A stretch of 64,000 bases of DNA from Amphiura filiformis (GCF_039555335.1 NC_092640.1:35520784-35584783), one strand, 5' to 3'; counted from the first letter of the stretch, positions 34,999-47,715 are shown. Translations and numbers: made by a program. Notes: generated by a model from the letters alone, not told the origin.

Positions 34999-36449
34999 GA
35001 TTTACCACAGAACAGAGTGAGCACAGACCCGGGTGCCGCGGTTTTAGGGGGCAAAAACTGAAGCCTGTGTATGTGCATAGACCCTATAAAGAATGGTCTA
35101 TGGTATGAATGTGTGCGATTTTGACCAAATTAATCTCATATTTGACCATTTTAGCTTTTTGCACAAATGTGTTCCAATTTTCACAATATTTGACCATTTA
35201 AGCTTCTATATGGCCACATTTTTTGCGCGGTTCGAACGCATTTGTACTATCAAAATAGCCACGGATCCAAATTATGCTGCCTCCAAATCCCGTATTTCAT
35301 TTATTCCTGTCAAATCAGACAAACACCCTGATTTGGGACAAATCTAAATTTAGTATAAAATGAAAATGTCCATGTGGTTATACATGCGCAATTGTCCCAC
35401 CGTATCGGGAATGTTTCAAAATTTTTTGTCCCTCAGTGACATGTGACCCAGATACCACACCACTGGAAACAACACTAATAAGTATAATGTTTGTTATACG
35501 ATAATTATTTTTTTTGGGGGGGGAGGGGGGTCAAAAGTTTTGTCTGTCACAAGAGGGGGGTCAAAAAGTTTAGCGGTCCATCGAGGGGGTCAAAAACTTT
35601 TCGAGCGAAAAAATTGAGGAAAACCGGCCCCTACCAAAGTATTAATGAACACTCCCTTAACATGTTATGTGAGGTGCACATATTCATTGGTTACCGGCAT
35701 ACCTTACTTCCTGTTAAATAAAATGCACTAAAAAGGCTTAGTTCGGAAACGTCGTAATATGCAGTAACATTTTCATACCGAAATGGGGGACAAGCCTTTT
35801 TGGCAAGCCATTTTGAAATTTATCCACCCGGTGAGGACATATAATTATTGCGTGAGCACCTTTTTTTTTAATATGATATATTATGATCAATAATAACTGG
35901 CTCCCGGAACTGGCTGTATGTTACTTACGCAGTATAATGTGGGTCTATCTGGTGTAGCACCTGATATTAAATATGTTTATGATGTTTGACTTTGTTCACT
36001 TGTTGTATAGCAAATGACTTTGGTGTGACCCCGAGCGTGACTCGTGATATTTTATTTGTGGTAACGTAGTGTATACATTTTGTACATTAAGGGCCACTAC
36101 AGACTTTTTAATTGATGTAGAAATATTCGATGTAGAAATATTTGGTATTTAATCTATTTCCATTATATTTATTTCGATGGAATTTCTTTAGGGAGTGTTC
36201 ATTAATACTTTGGTTGGGGGCTGGTTTACCTCAAATTTTTCGCTCGAAAACTTTTTTGACCGCCCTTTGATGGACCACTAAACTTTTTGGACCCCGCTCT
36301 TTTGACAGACAAAACTGTTTTGAACCCCACCCCACATTATCGTATAACAAACATTATACTTTATATAGTGTTAATTGTTTCCAGTGGTGTGGTATCGGTC
36401 GCATGTCATTGAGGGAGGAAAATGTTTGAAACATTTCCGGTGGGACAAT

Positions 36450-38337
36450 CAGTGGCGGATCCAGGATTTTTGAAAAGGGGGGGCACAAACTTAGAATAAT
36501 CGGCGCGGCAGCGACGTACGTCGCGCGCTTGCGCGACACAGGGGGGTGTCTGAGGGGGGATGTGCCCCCCTCAGAAGTGAGAAACTTTTACACAATAAAG
36601 ACCTAATTGAAGCCATTTGGTGGACTATTTTGTCACTATTATTGTGTACAATATTTAATTTTAAAAAGGGGAAAATTTGTGAAATGACAGTCCAATTGAA
36701 GTCATTTGTCGACAAGTTTTCACGATTATTGTGTAAATTATTGCTTTATAACTCTTGGTTTGGGTGACCAAAGCAGAAGCGAAAAGGGTAACTTCCTTAT
36801 GCATACTCGACTCAGGGGGTGTCTGAGGGGGATGTGCCCCCTGAGAAGTGAGAAACTTTTGCAAAATGAAAACCTAATTGAAGCCATTTGGTGGACCATT
36901 TTGGCACTATTATTGTCTAAAATTTTAATTTGAAAAAGCCGAAAATTTATGAAATGACTGTCCAATTAAAGTCATTTGTTGACAAGTTTTCACTATTGTG
37001 TAAATTAACTATTTTAAACTGTTGCGATTTGGTAGTTCACAGCATCTTGCGGGTAGTGAGATTTGGCCAAAATTGCATTGATCATAAACATGATAAAGTG
37101 TACGGATGTCCAAAACAGAAGCAAAAACGGCTACCAGAAAAATTTTGCAAAATGAAGGTCCCATTTAAGTCATTTGGTGCATATTTTTACACTATTATCA
37201 TTGCTTTAAAGGCCCAGTCAGTGATTTGTTCATCCGGACGATCGTAAAAATCATCAAAATTCAGATTTTGGTACCTTTGTCATTGTCATAGATGTGCTAA
37301 CATAGCCTGTGAGTGGTTCAGCCGAAAGCCGTGCATTTAAGACAAAATAAGACATTTTACACAAATCTGTATTTTTTGATACTGACAGTATCTAAATTAG
37401 CTAGGCCTACATGTATTTGAATGGGGCTTCAACTTCGTCAGTACTGCTGTTTTCTTCGTTTTGTGCCAAATTTGTCATTTCAAAAATACCAAATGACAAT
37501 TTGAATGACTTATCCTTCACTTTTAAGCAATTTATAAACAATTTAAATTGTTTTACACTTGCGCTGGGATCACTGAATGGGTCTTTAACTCAATTTGCAC
37601 AATTTTAACACTTTATTGGACTTAGGCCTACTAAAGCATGCACAGATTGATGTTGAAGTCAGCAATCAGCATTGAGTCGTCTTAATACAAATGTTGGTGA
37701 CAAAATGTGACGGGCCCTGCGTCGCGGGCCCGCAGTAATTTCACAGGCTTTTGGGCAGAGGACCCGCCTTCAAGCAATGCCTATAAATTAATAACAGATA
37801 ACATGGATAAGAAGGCTTGGGCCTACTCAATTACGTGCAAATATTATTTTTCTCTTCTTCTTCATTTCTCTCATTTTCACAGCTTTTCGCCCCTTCTCTT
37901 CTCTCCTTTCCTCATTTTTTTAGCCGCGAAGAGGGGGCGGGCGCACGGGCCAGTGTGCCCTTCCCCCTGCCCCGCAACTGGTCCAAAACAGAAGCCTAAG
38001 TGGGCACTTACTTATCCATATGCGGAGGGAGGGTGTCTGAGGGAAGATGCACCCCCTCAGTATTTGGAAGAAATTAAAAATAAAGGCCGAATTAAAGCCA
38101 TTTCATGGACCATGAAAGGGGACATGGTCCGGGGTGTGCCTCTGCATGGATCCGCCATGGCATGGGAGGCCGTTTATCGCAATTTATATCTTCCATAAAA
38201 CATGTAAAAATGCAAAGCCAAACGAAGGGGTTTTTTTTGGGGTTTTTTTCAACAAAATTGTAAAAAAAAATAAAAAAATAGGACCCTCGAAAAGGGGGGG
38301 CACGGGCCCGGTGTGCCCATGCCTGGATCCGCGCCTG
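36450..38337. mobile_element. hAT-like non-autonomous element with perfect 8-bp TSD
   Basis: GGGACAAT is present at 36442-36449 and 38338-38345. The ends are CAGTGGCGGATCC and GGATCCGCGCCTG (13-bp TIRs with two mismatches). An 8-bp target and CAGTGGCG-type ends are typical of hAT transposons. The interior has direct repeats of about 265 bp (36546-36750 against 36810-37010, with a weaker third copy near 37130) and no transposase. Confidence 0.88.
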
Positions 38338-38452
38338 GGGACAATTGCGCATGTCAAACACAAGGAATACTTAATTTAGATTTGTCCCAAATCAGGGTGT
38401 TTATCTAATTTTACAGGGATAAATGAAATAGAGGATTTATTTGGAGGTTCAT

Positions 38453-39292
38453 TAGACTACCCCGTAGTCCACTTGCCCATTCTGCATATACTCTGGGTAT
38501 TGTATTTGAGCTTAAAACTCTGATTTAATTAATGTGTGCACAATTGATAGATTTTCACATCTGATCTTTTTAGGGACCCTACACCCTCTGTTTGTTAGGT
38601 CCCCAAGTGGACTACTGACATTGGATTGCGGTCAGAGATGCTTAACACGGCTGTCTATGAGCTTCTATGGATGAGATTGTCGGAAATCTGGCCTACTAAA
38701 ATTGGCAATGATGTAATGCATCTTTAAATGGATCTGGCTTGTGATTGGTCGCCCAGATCTCGTTATGGTTTAAATCCTCCGGGTACCTATCATTACCATT
38801 AATAACTACATGGTACACAAGTCTGCCGCCATTGTGTTGTGTAATTGCATGAACGCGTCACTAAGTGCATGAGCGCGTATTGTATTTGCTTGCGGTTAAA
38901 TTTGATTGATAAACAAGTGTGATTGACAGTGTGAGTGTCAGGGACTTTGCCCACTCAAAATCCCGTTTAAAATTGATAGTCCATAGTCTATTTTTAACCT
39001 GGAATTTCGCGATTAATAAACTTGCAGATTTTAAAATCAGAATTGTTCAGTGAAGTGCCAATACAATTATGACATTATGATAATTTATGTTGCATTCAAT
39101 AATATAAGCCTACGTACACTTTACTTTTACTGTCACTAATATAATTATATAAACTTATTCATAACAATTTTATACTAGTTTATATTTTGATGTAATAAAT
39201 ATCAGTATTATAATTTCGAGTTCAACTGAATGCTTTCATCATACATTTATAGCATGCTTTTATTTATCAAAAATAGACTATGGCATAGTCTA
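38453..39292. mobile_element. TIR element with 8-9-bp TSD
   Basis: GAGGTTCAT occurs at 38444-38452 and 39293-39301. The element begins TAGACTACCCCGTAGTC and ends GACTATGGCATAGTCTA. A 9-bp target would favour Mutator-like elements, 8 bp a hAT; the ninth base cannot be assigned for certain. A truncated relative is at 6564-7165. No coding capacity. Confidence 0.85.
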
Positions 39293-39490
39293 GAGGTTCA
39301 TAGGCAAAGCAGCATAATTTGGATCCGTGGCTATCAGGATAGTACACATACGCGCGAACCGTGCAAAAGAATTGGCCATATTGAAGCTTGAATGGTCAAA
39401 TATTGTTAAAATTGGAACTAATTTATGCAAAAAGCTCAAATGGTCAAATATGAGATTAATTTGGTTAAAATCACACACACGTATACAAGC

Positions 39491-39857
39491 ATCAGTTATG
39501 GCCCCTACGACCATTAACACCTGGGCCTGTGGTAGCTTGCGACATTAAAATTATGGATTTCGTTCTTATTTCAACTGCTTTCATCAATATAATGTAAATT
39601 GAGTTTTGTTTAATACCACCATTCTTTCCCAAGAATATCAGCATTTTCAGATACAAGAATTGTTTTCTGTAATCTATGTCATTGTTTTAATTAATATTGT
39701 CTTGTACAAAAGTTCTTGTTTCCAAATATTCTTCTCATAGTTCGTATTCAACAAACAAAATGAAATAACAAATTGAAAATAAAATGTGTAGTTTACAATA
39801 GGCCTAGGCTCACACCTTCTCAGACCCATCCACACAATAAATAGGTAAATAAAGTAA

Positions 39858-39924
<67 letters not shown>

Positions 39925-40039
39925 ATGCTACTCACATAACTTAAAATAATGTATATATATATATAATGATAGGTTACAGGTTATGGTATTTTTTCATGCG
40001 CATGATGTAAATCATAGGTTACAAATTATGTTCTATTTT
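39491..40039. other. AT-rich sequence with (TAAA)n microsatellite
   Basis: A pure TAAA run of about 17 units lies at 39857-39926, followed by a short TATATA run. No gene. Confidence 0.7.
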
Positions 40040-40849
40040 GCAATTATCATTGCCATAAATTATGATTAATGAACCTAAATAAATCAAACATCAAATGAGA
40101 ATAATGGAGCTTCTATTATTAAAAAGGGCTAAAAAAGGGGGACCATATACAAGATGACATCATTACAAAATATTTTGCATTTTACAAATGAAATACATGT
40201 AGGCCTATATCTAAAATAACATAAACACGCCCGGGAAACACACACTAGCGCATAATATCACAATCATGCTTTACAATACTGTACAAATCGTAAAATTCCA
40301 CTGTCGTGTGTTTTAATATAAGTAGATTTTAAATTACAGAACTATAAAGTCCCGTTGATATTGTTATATAAGTTTATTTTCTCATCTCCATTCGTCATCG
40401 TACTAGTGGGACGTCAAAATCTATCGTTTCCAGGTCAACTGATTCATGCTCTCTGTGTTCGGAACCACGATAAAAATGATCATAAAGTCAATTGGTATAC
40501 AAACCATGCGTGGATGACGTATGGCGCAATCGATACCAAGGATAGCTAACTTATACAGTGATTGATTTTCTTGACCAGTTAAATGCTACCTGGTCAGTGG
40601 CCTGACGGTGTTTTTAAAATTTAAGATATTTTCTCTAATATTCAAACTAATATAATGAATGCAGCAATTAATATTGCCTATTGTTTTAATAGACTCAAAG
40701 TATATATGACGCATAATGTACTCGTGCAAATGTATTCGTCAAGATAATCGCACTTGCCATGGAGTTATTGCATTTATTTAAATGCAATAATTCCACAACG
40801 CGTGCGATTATCTTAACTAATGCATTGTACTCAGTTCATTATCCTTATC
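40040..40849 (+). mobile_element. Third, internally deleted copy of the 3-bp-TSD element
   Basis: It aligns with 51850-52701, from CATAAATTATGATTAATGA through GTGTGTTTTAATATAAGTAG to the terminal CCTTATC (40843-40849) followed by ATA, the target seen in the other two copies. It is more diverged, lacks the 36-bp palindrome, and its left part is largely deleted or decayed. Confidence 0.75.
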
Positions 40850-40852
40850 ATA

Positions 40853-41611
40853 AAATATATATTTTTTAAAGGATCACACACACTAAAAATGGCAATGAAA
40901 AACGCAGCACAAACCACATTTTGATCACGAATTGTCTTCACTTGAAGCAAGAATTAATTTTGAAACGCGAAATGTTATTGTTAGCCACAAACTGACCAGC
41001 TACTCAGTGCCTACAATTTGAATTGAAATTAATGGGAGTTTAAAAGGGAAAAACATTTACCAATTTCCTATTATAAGATCGTACATTATGGCTTTAACCC
41101 ACAGGATCAAAGTATTTAATGGGAAATTTTAGACATTGTTTTGTATTGTATTTTAAAAATAATGATGTAATAAATAAAAGTTTACATTTACACCATAAGA
41201 AATGATGCAAGGAATCCAACTAGCACAGCAGATTTCTGAAAAAATGAGCAGTTTTTGATTTAAATCAAGTTTTTAAGCGTTTACCATTTTTGATAAATAT
41301 ATGTTAATTTCTTTCTTAAATTAACTATTTCACTTTATCCCTAATGCTTCTACAACTTTTAGATGCAATTAAATACCTCTATGATGTTTTCCCCGTGATT
41401 TTACCACTCGTTTTCTTTGGAATTTTCACATGCAGAAACACGTTTCGATTTTGTGTAAAAACCTCAAAGGATTGAGCATGTCAAGCATTCATTATTATGG
41501 GGTAGGCCTATATCATGCAGTTCTTGGAATTAAAAAAATCGATTTAAATTTTAAAAAAATCAAGGAATCGTGAGCAATACTTGTCCACTACCATATACCC
41601 TACTTAATGTA
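40853..41611. other. No recognisable feature
   Basis: AT-rich. A CAAGGAATCCAACTAGCAC fragment near 41210 faintly recalls the 1-324 element. Nothing else supported. Confidence 0.4.
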
Positions 41612-41699
41612 TATAGGGTGTCCCAGACAAAAATACCGGGTGAATTAAATTGAACATAAGTCGAGAAATAGACATTGGAATCAAAAAAATTACACTGTA

Positions 41700-42005
41700 G
41701 CGCGTAGCGAATTTGATTGTGCATCATATGTGATGCGATCAAGCAAAATCATTCGGAACTCGGAAATATTGATTTCCAGATATAGGCATACAAAGGAAAT
41801 ATTTCCTTTTGTTTCCTGTTTTTTTGGAAACTCTTTAAATTGCTTATATCTTTGGAACTGGTTGATTTGGTTGAATGGTGTTTTCTGCAAAATCCAGATT
41901 TGTAAATGCTTTTTACTATCCTATAAAAAAAACTGAAAAATTAATATTTCAGAGTTCCATCTGATTTTGCTTGATCGCATCACATATACTTGTACGCAAA
42001 TTGTA
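41700..42005. repeat. Internal palindrome
   Basis: ATGTGATGCGATCAAGCAAAATC (about 41729-41751) is mirrored by GATTTTGCTTGATCGCATCACAT (about 41964-41986) with flanking partial symmetry. It may be a separate foldback insertion or a subterminal repeat of the host element. Confidence 0.65.
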
Positions 42006-42655
42006 TTTGATTCGGTTGACTGGTTGCGAAGAAATCAACGATTACATAATGCGCGCATCATCAACAGGCGCTTTTTGCATACTCGCTCACCCCTTCCTAA
42101 AGTTTGTGTATCTCATTAAATCTATTCCCCATTATCTATTTTATAATCCGACTATGTTATGCTATTTATGCTTTCACTGATGATATATGAAGATGAACAA
42201 CTTGTCTGAGAAAACTTTAATTTTTGTAATTGCAAGCTTCCCAGCTTTAATTCTTTATATTATGCAAATAATTATTTTATATTTTCACTTTCCAAACACA
42301 TTTGAGCCAAGAATGACAATGATCAAGTGGTTACAGATTTACGTGTGATTTCTGATACCATGCACTATTACGATGAAGTTTTAAAAGACTTAAACTTTGC
42401 ATTACAATTTCTTGGAAATATTCCAAAAAAATTAATGTGTGTGAGAATTAGTTTTTTTGGCCAGCTGGGATTATTTATGGAATAATTCTTTATGCAACGA
42501 TTATATCAACATTATCGAAAAAAAAGTATCGAGCGTCATCTTACATGCATGTTTTCAGTTTTTCAAATTTGAACAAACCCTAATAAAATATTTCGCAAGA
42601 AACAGATTGTTTAAAAAACCCAAAAAGGATTTCAACGAACAAAATATAAAGCCCA

Positions 42656-43329
42656 TTAAGGGAAGGGGTATGAACGTTTGGACAGTATTTATTTTGGGAC
42701 ATAAGAGCACATCAGACATATCGAATTGCATTTTGAATACGAAGAATGTCCTTCTGATATCAAATAATTTTGATTTTTTGAAATTCACAATGTAATACAC
42801 ATTTTATGGCAAATCATTAAAATTGATATTTTTGATATTTAACAGTACTTGAAGTAAACTTTATAAATCTGATGATTTATACTTAAAAGTGTATGTAGGT
42901 GGGATGAAAAGCCGACGATCAATTGAAAATTTTGACCTTTCGTATTGAAGATATGGATTTTTTTCCCAAAACACCCAACATAAAATTAGGTCTTTTGTTT
43001 TAGAAAAATCCATATCTTCAATACGAAAGGTCAAAATTTTGAATTGATCGTCGGCTTTTCATCCCACCTACATACACTTTAAGAATATATCATTAGATTT
43101 ATATAATTTACTTCGAGGACTGTTATATATCAAAAATTTGAAATATATCAAATTTTTATAATTTGTCATAAAATTTGTATTATATTGTGATTTTCAAAAA
43201 TGAAAATTATTTGATATCAGAAAGACATGCTTCGTATTCAGAATGCAATTCGATATGTCTGATGTGCTCTCATGTCCCACAAAAAAAATACTGTCGAAAC
43301 ACAATAAACGCTCATTCTAGATCCCTTAA
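42656..43329. mobile_element. Intact TTAA-flanked palindromic element
   Basis: TTAA-GGGAAGGGGTATGAACG at 42656 and CGCTCATTCTAGATCCC-TTAA ending at 43329. Long arms fold around 42970-43010 (CCATATCTTCAATACGAAAGG and its inverse). It serves as the uninterrupted reference for the copy at 21458-22785. Confidence 0.9.
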
Positions 43330-43808
43330 ACATTAAAACAACTTGTGCCCATTGTGTTGAAGGATCTTTCTTTCAAACTTGGAATGAAGTGAACTGACGC
43401 ATACGTTATGTAATCGCTCATTTCTACGCAATCTGTCAACCGATTCAAGTACAACTAGCGTATAAGATGCATAATAAGATGGTCTACATGCTGCTTTTTA
43501 ATTTTTTTAAATTTTGATGCTTATTTCTCGACGTATGTCCAAAGTCATTCACCCGGTATTTTTCGGGGACACCCTGTATCAAGTTTCATGAAAATCGGTC
43601 ATTACTTTGTAGTAAACATGGTAAACATGGTAAAGGAAACGTTGGAAAGTAACTGTTAAAGTTGTTACGAACGAGCTTCTTAAAGGAAGGATATAATGAT
43701 TTCATGAGTTTTGATTCGCAGCTAAAAAGTAAAGGGTTATTATTATTATTTATTTAGTCACAAATTTCTTATATATATATTGCGAATGATTTCATTTTTC
43801 ATATACAG

Positions 43809-43996
43809 AGAATGGAAGATGAGTTTCAATTCGAAATATCGCAGACGGGATCGCAGAGGATACTTTTACCCTGAATTCGATGAGGATTTAAGCAGTAGGC
43901 ATGGTAGGGAAGATCACATAACCCGCCCTTGGAAAGATCTCCGAGATTTGAATTCTTCTTCGAATTCTTCTTCTTCTTATTTGAATTCTGATTCAG
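43809..43996 (+). CDS. Macro-domain gene copy 1, Ser/acidic-rich exon
   Basis: Acceptor TTTTTCATATACAG ends at 43808 and donor GTGAGT starts at 43997. The last part reads DLNSSSNSSSSYLNSDSG, with one base left over, which matches the phase needed by the macro-start exon at 53107. The paralogous exon at 55035-55130 shares both splice sites, the upstream 200 bp, and the words YPExDEDL and EDHIT. The frame that is open here begins EWKMSF; in copy 2 the start of the exon is best read as MEDGESEF, so an indel separates the copies. There is no known domain; it looks like a disordered linker N-terminal to the macro domain. Confidence 0.45.
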
Positions 43997-44011
43997 GTGA
44001 GTATTTGAAGA

Positions 44012-44253
44012 CCTGAGCGCAAGAAGACCGTAAGTCCACTTGGCCCCTCAACATGTATACACTAAAGTTGGGTTTAGTTTCGTATAGTTTGGTAATGTTT
44101 TATACATGTTTAGGGGCCAAACAAATCTTTCACAACCTTTCATGATGTTTTCACCGTGGAACATGTATTAAACATTATAAAACCATAAGAAACTATACGT
44201 AACTTTAGTGTATACATGGGGCCAAGTGGTCTTACGGTCTTCTTGCGCTCGGG
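44012..44253. mobile_element. Foldback element in the macro-gene intron
   Basis: CCTGAGCGCAAGAAGACCGT (44012 onward) is mirrored by ACGGTCTTCTTGCGCTCGG ending near 44253. Inner arms continue (CCACTTGGCCCC and GGGGCCAAGTGG; ATGTATACACTAAAGTT and its inverse). It begins 15 bp after the donor of the 43809-43996 exon. Confidence 0.85.
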
Positions 44254-44802
44254 TCTTTATTACATTAGGCTAATGGTATTATTTCATATAGCCAAAAAGG
44301 TGGACATTTTTTGTAAAAAGCTGTTTTTTTTTCAGGAATAGGTGTAGAAACATGTGTACTATCACTGACAAAAACTCCCCGCAAATCCCCCGTGGGCGTT
44401 TTTCAAAATCCAAGATGGCGTCCAAAATGGCTGCCATTTTCATATTTTTTCATAATTTCCCAACCATACTAGCTAGAAACACAAATAAGGTATCCAAACA
44501 TATGTTTTGAGGTATGAGGAATATTTATAAATCCATATTAAGAAGATTCAACCCTTTCAAGTGTCCAAAATCCAAGATGGCGTCCAAAATGGCCGCCATT
44601 TTCATGTTATTATCATAATTTCCAAACCATACTAGCTAGAAACACAAGTAAGGTATCTACACATATGTTTTGAGGTATGAGGAATCTTTATAAATCCATA
44701 TTAAGATAATTCAACCCTTGCAAGTATCCAAAATCCAAAATTTGCCGCCTTTCCAAATCCCGGATCTGGATTTTCAAAATCAAAAAGTCAATTTGAGACC
44801 AA

Positions 44803-45430
44803 ACTAGGGCATTCTGGGGTGGCAACTTTTCAGACCAGACCATAGAGCAGTTCTTGATGCGGACACTGAAAATATCAGGAGGAATGACACATGGACGGGA
44901 CATTACAGACAGCACATTGACCAAATGGGTTCATGCTCTTCCTCGATGTGCTTCTATCTGTGACACATTGGAGCAGTTTACTGGAGTTCACACTGGCACA
45001 TCAGAGCAACACAAAGATCTACAGAGTTCACAGGTAAGAGACACCAAGGATCGCGGCATTTTTGAAGAATGGTTAAATGCTCATCTACCGTTTGCTGGTT
45101 ATGAGTGCCTTGGGTCGTCTGCTGAAATCGTTCACAGAACACTATGACTTGCCACAGAATTGCCTCTTCGTAGTAGACGGTGGTCACCTACTTCGACATG
45201 CAATTTGGTCTAAGTCATCCAGACCATGGTGTTTGTCTAGCTTACACTTCACTTATCCTGAATCAATATGGAGTCCAGACCACTGTTGTATTTGATGTCT
45301 ATCATGGAAGCAATACATCCACAAAGCAAGAAGAGCAATGTAGAAGAGCTGAAAAGTGCACATCGAGTGATATTATTTGATAAGAGCATGCCTACCACAA
45401 CAACCCAAGCTGCATTAGTAACAAACTTGA
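44803..45430 (+). pseudogene. XPG/FEN-like transposon protein, N-terminal part (broken)
   Basis: In frame from about 44803 the text reads FWGGNFSDQTIEQFLMR, then GGMTHGRDIT, TKWVHALPRCASI and TSEQHKD. This matches a widespread metazoan family of uncharacterised, transposon-associated proteins that I recognise by its TIEQxLMRSxK...GGxTxGRG signature. The frame breaks near 45147. The next parts lie in other frames: CLFVVDGGHLLRHAIW (about 45164-45212), then GVQTTVVFDVYHGSNTSTKQ and QCRRAEK (45270-45360), which is the N-region of an XPG/PIN nuclease fold, followed by LFDKSMPTTTTQAAL. At least two frameshifts are present and a LINE interrupts it after 45430. The rest resumes at 47716. Confidence 0.75.
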
Positions 45431-45945
45431 CTTACTTGACTTAACTGTACAGGACGTTGTGTCTCTTTGCCCTCTGCCGAGTAAGCCTCTTCCATTCAGT
45501 GTTGTCTGTTGCTTGTGTCTTTGCTTCATGTGGGGTCAATCCCAAGTCCCTCTGAATTTGGTCCTTCCATCTGGTTGGTGGACGACCTGGTGGTCTTGTC
45601 TAATTTCTTGCTGACGTCATTAATGTAGGCTTGGTGGGACTCTGATGTTGAGACTCTGTCTGATGGAATTGTTGCAGATTTTATCAAGTAGGGAATCACC
45701 AAGCATTGCCCTAAGGCATCGCATTTCAAAAACATCCAGTCTGTGTCGATCGGATTAACGTAACACCCAGGATTCTGACCTATAGGTGGCAATAGGGAGG
45801 ATGAGCGATTGGTAGATCCTCACTTTCAGCGATCTGGTGATGTCATGGTTAGACCAGATGGTATTTTTCAATCTACCGAATGCCCAGGCTGCCAACTTTG
45901 TGCGATGTTTAATATCCTCTTCTACTGAGGCCGGGCACACTACTA

Positions 45946-46922
45946 CACTGCAAATGTTCCCGAACACGTGACGCCTCTCAGACGCGTCCGAGGTGTTCAT
46001 AATTGTCTCTTTAGAACACTAGTGTATTTGAAAATATGATAAGCCTTGCACATTAGTGTTCTTTTAGTATAATGTAGAACACATAGTATTGATCAGACGT
46101 GTCACAAGTGTTCTGAATGATTACATTGAATACTGGTGTTCAAAAATGGAACGCATGAGCAGATAGAGGCGTTGGAGAGCTGCGACGTGTCAGCGAGAAA
46201 TACACGGTGCTCCTTTGAAGGAGGGATATAAGTAACAACAACAACAACAACAACAATGGCGATGCAACGTGAAACGCTTCCGGAAACGCTATAACAAACT
46301 GTCTTTTCCAAGACAAATGGGATGATAGTGAGAGTAAATTCGAAGGACTTAGAGAAGAATGAAATTCAGGGCAACTTTGGGAGCGACTCGGAGCCGTTGA
46401 CAGCGATGAACAAGCATAGGAGAGACACAAGAGGGTGACTATGGCCGAGCGATTTTAATCGCATTAAAATGCGTTGCGCTGTCAGCTGCGGGAGATACGA
46501 TCGGCGAGGGTTCGAGCCTTGGGCTTGCCTTAGGTGAAAACTCTCTGATTTCATCGGAATTCTTCGGAACACCGCCATTTTCTTGTTTATACTACCATGC
46601 ATTTGTTTATTGTCGAGTAATGAGATTTTGAAAATGTATAAATAAAGGTTGAACACCAGCATTCTGAAAATCAATGTTTGAACACGTGTCATGTGTTAAA
46701 AAACCGTTACATTTCTTTCATGTGTCCGAGGTGTTCATAGATAGTAATTTTGAACACCAGAGTTTAAAGGATTAGAACATGTAACACTAGTGTTCTGAGG
46801 TAATAACACCTGTGTTCTCTACATTAACACTAGTGTTCTCTAAATAAGTTGAACACGTGTCATGTGTTAAAAAACCGTTACATTAATGAACGCGTTCCAT
46901 GTGTTCTGGCCAATTTACAGTG
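45946..46922. mobile_element. 977-bp TIR element inserted in the LINE
   Basis: The ends CACTGCAAATG and CATTTACAGTG-type inverted termini are flanked by TA (45944-45945 and 46923-46924). LINE coding sequence resumes on either side: FVFLG before and CPASVEED after, reading on the - strand. The interior is full of GTGTTC/GAACAC words, often as ACACTAGTGT palindromes (46700-46860), and carries a SINE-like block. Confidence 0.75.
46435..46525 (+). mobile_element. tRNA-like SINE head
   Basis: TGGCCGAGCGATT (A-box-like, about 46442) and GAGGGTTCGAGCC (B-box-like, 46506-46518) are spaced as in a type II (Leu/Ser-like) tRNA with a long variable arm. The stems are too degraded for a functional tRNA. 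A CAA-repeat tract (46234-46255) lies 180 bp upstream. Confidence 0.5.
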
Positions 46923-47715
46923 TACCCAGAAAGACGAAGTTATTTACTAAAATGGCATCTGGTTCAGCATGATATCTCTTGGATCGTCAGATATGATCTT
47001 AGTTGGGTTAATTTTCATTCCCCAACTGCTGCATGCTTTCTCCAAATCATTAGCGGAGATTTGCAGGTTCTCAAAGTTCATATCAATGATTGTGGTGTCA
47101 TCTGCATATCGGATGTCACCCATTTGCACACCTGAGCCTAGATTTTGGACGTCCTTCATAACAAACTCCAGATATATATATAGATTGAAGAGGCATGGTG
47201 AGAAAAGACATCCCTGTCTAACACCAACTAGAACTTCAAACCAATCGGCGATCTTTCCATTTACCACGACTGAGCATTTGGTTTGCTCATACATTTTTGC
47301 AATGAGGTCTACTGATCGCAGACATTTCCACAGGACTTCCCTCCATCTGTCAATATGGTGTCAAATGCTGCTTTCTACAAAATTCCAGTGTATTGGAATG
47401 CGTCTTTCTTTAGCCATTTCAAAGATTTGGCGTACTGTAGACTTCATCTGAGGTGCCTCTGGAACTCCTGAATCCACACTGTTCCTCTCTCAGATGGTTA
47501 TCTACAGTCTGTTGTATTCGGTTAAGAACCTACAGAATACTTTTATTGGGATTGACAGGAGGGTAATAGTTCGGTAGTTGGCTGGGTCCAGTTTATCGCC
47601 CTTTTTGTACACAGTGGTTTAGATTTTTACTCCAGTCTTCGGGGGTTGTCCTTCAGCCTAGGCGGTGTTGATGACATTTGTTGAACAAACAGCGACTTAT
47701 ATATGATATACTTAT

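Larger units (their letters stand above)
35108..39490. mobile_element. Large palindromic element with two nested insertions
   Basis: The left arm 35108-35658 is mirrored by a right arm in three pieces, 36191-36449, 38346-38452 and 39302-39490. Shared landmarks are GGGAGTGTTCATTAATACTT at the inner edge, CCAGTGGTGTGGTAT, CAATTGTCCC, TTTGGGACAAATCTAAAT, CATAATTTGGATCCGTGGCTA and TCATATTTGACCATTT near the outer edge. The spacer is about 530 bp. Removing the insertions at 36450-38337 and 38453-39292, with one TSD copy each, restores a continuous arm. Confidence 0.85.
41614..43576. mobile_element. Second mariner-like TIR element, with insertions
   Basis: The ends are GGGTGTCCC-AATACCGGGTGAAT...GTCGAGAAATA at the left and its reverse complement at the right (43520-43576), flanked by TA (41612-41613 and 43577-43578). 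TIRs span about 57 bp. The interior holds a palindromic block (41700-42005) and an intact TTAA element (42656-43329). No transposase recognised. Confidence 0.8.
45431..47690 (-). pseudogene. LINE with RT and C-terminal domain, interrupted
   Basis: On the - strand, 46947-47294 encodes RT motifs GVRQGCLFSPCLFN and IRYADDTTIID (YADD at about 47094-47111), then ACSSWGMKINPTK. The coding text continues after the 45946-46922 insertion: ASVEEDIKHRTKLAAWAFGRLK, SLKVRIYQSLILPIATY (45755-45960), and the terminal region in another frame with WxGHxxRRP-like and RPPTRWRDQI-type words (45526-45660). The 3' end near 45430 has TTGACTTACTTGACTTA-like tandem text. The style is RTE/ingi-like rather than jockey-like. 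Several stops and frameshifts show it is dead. It splits the XPG-like pseudogene. Confidence 0.78.
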
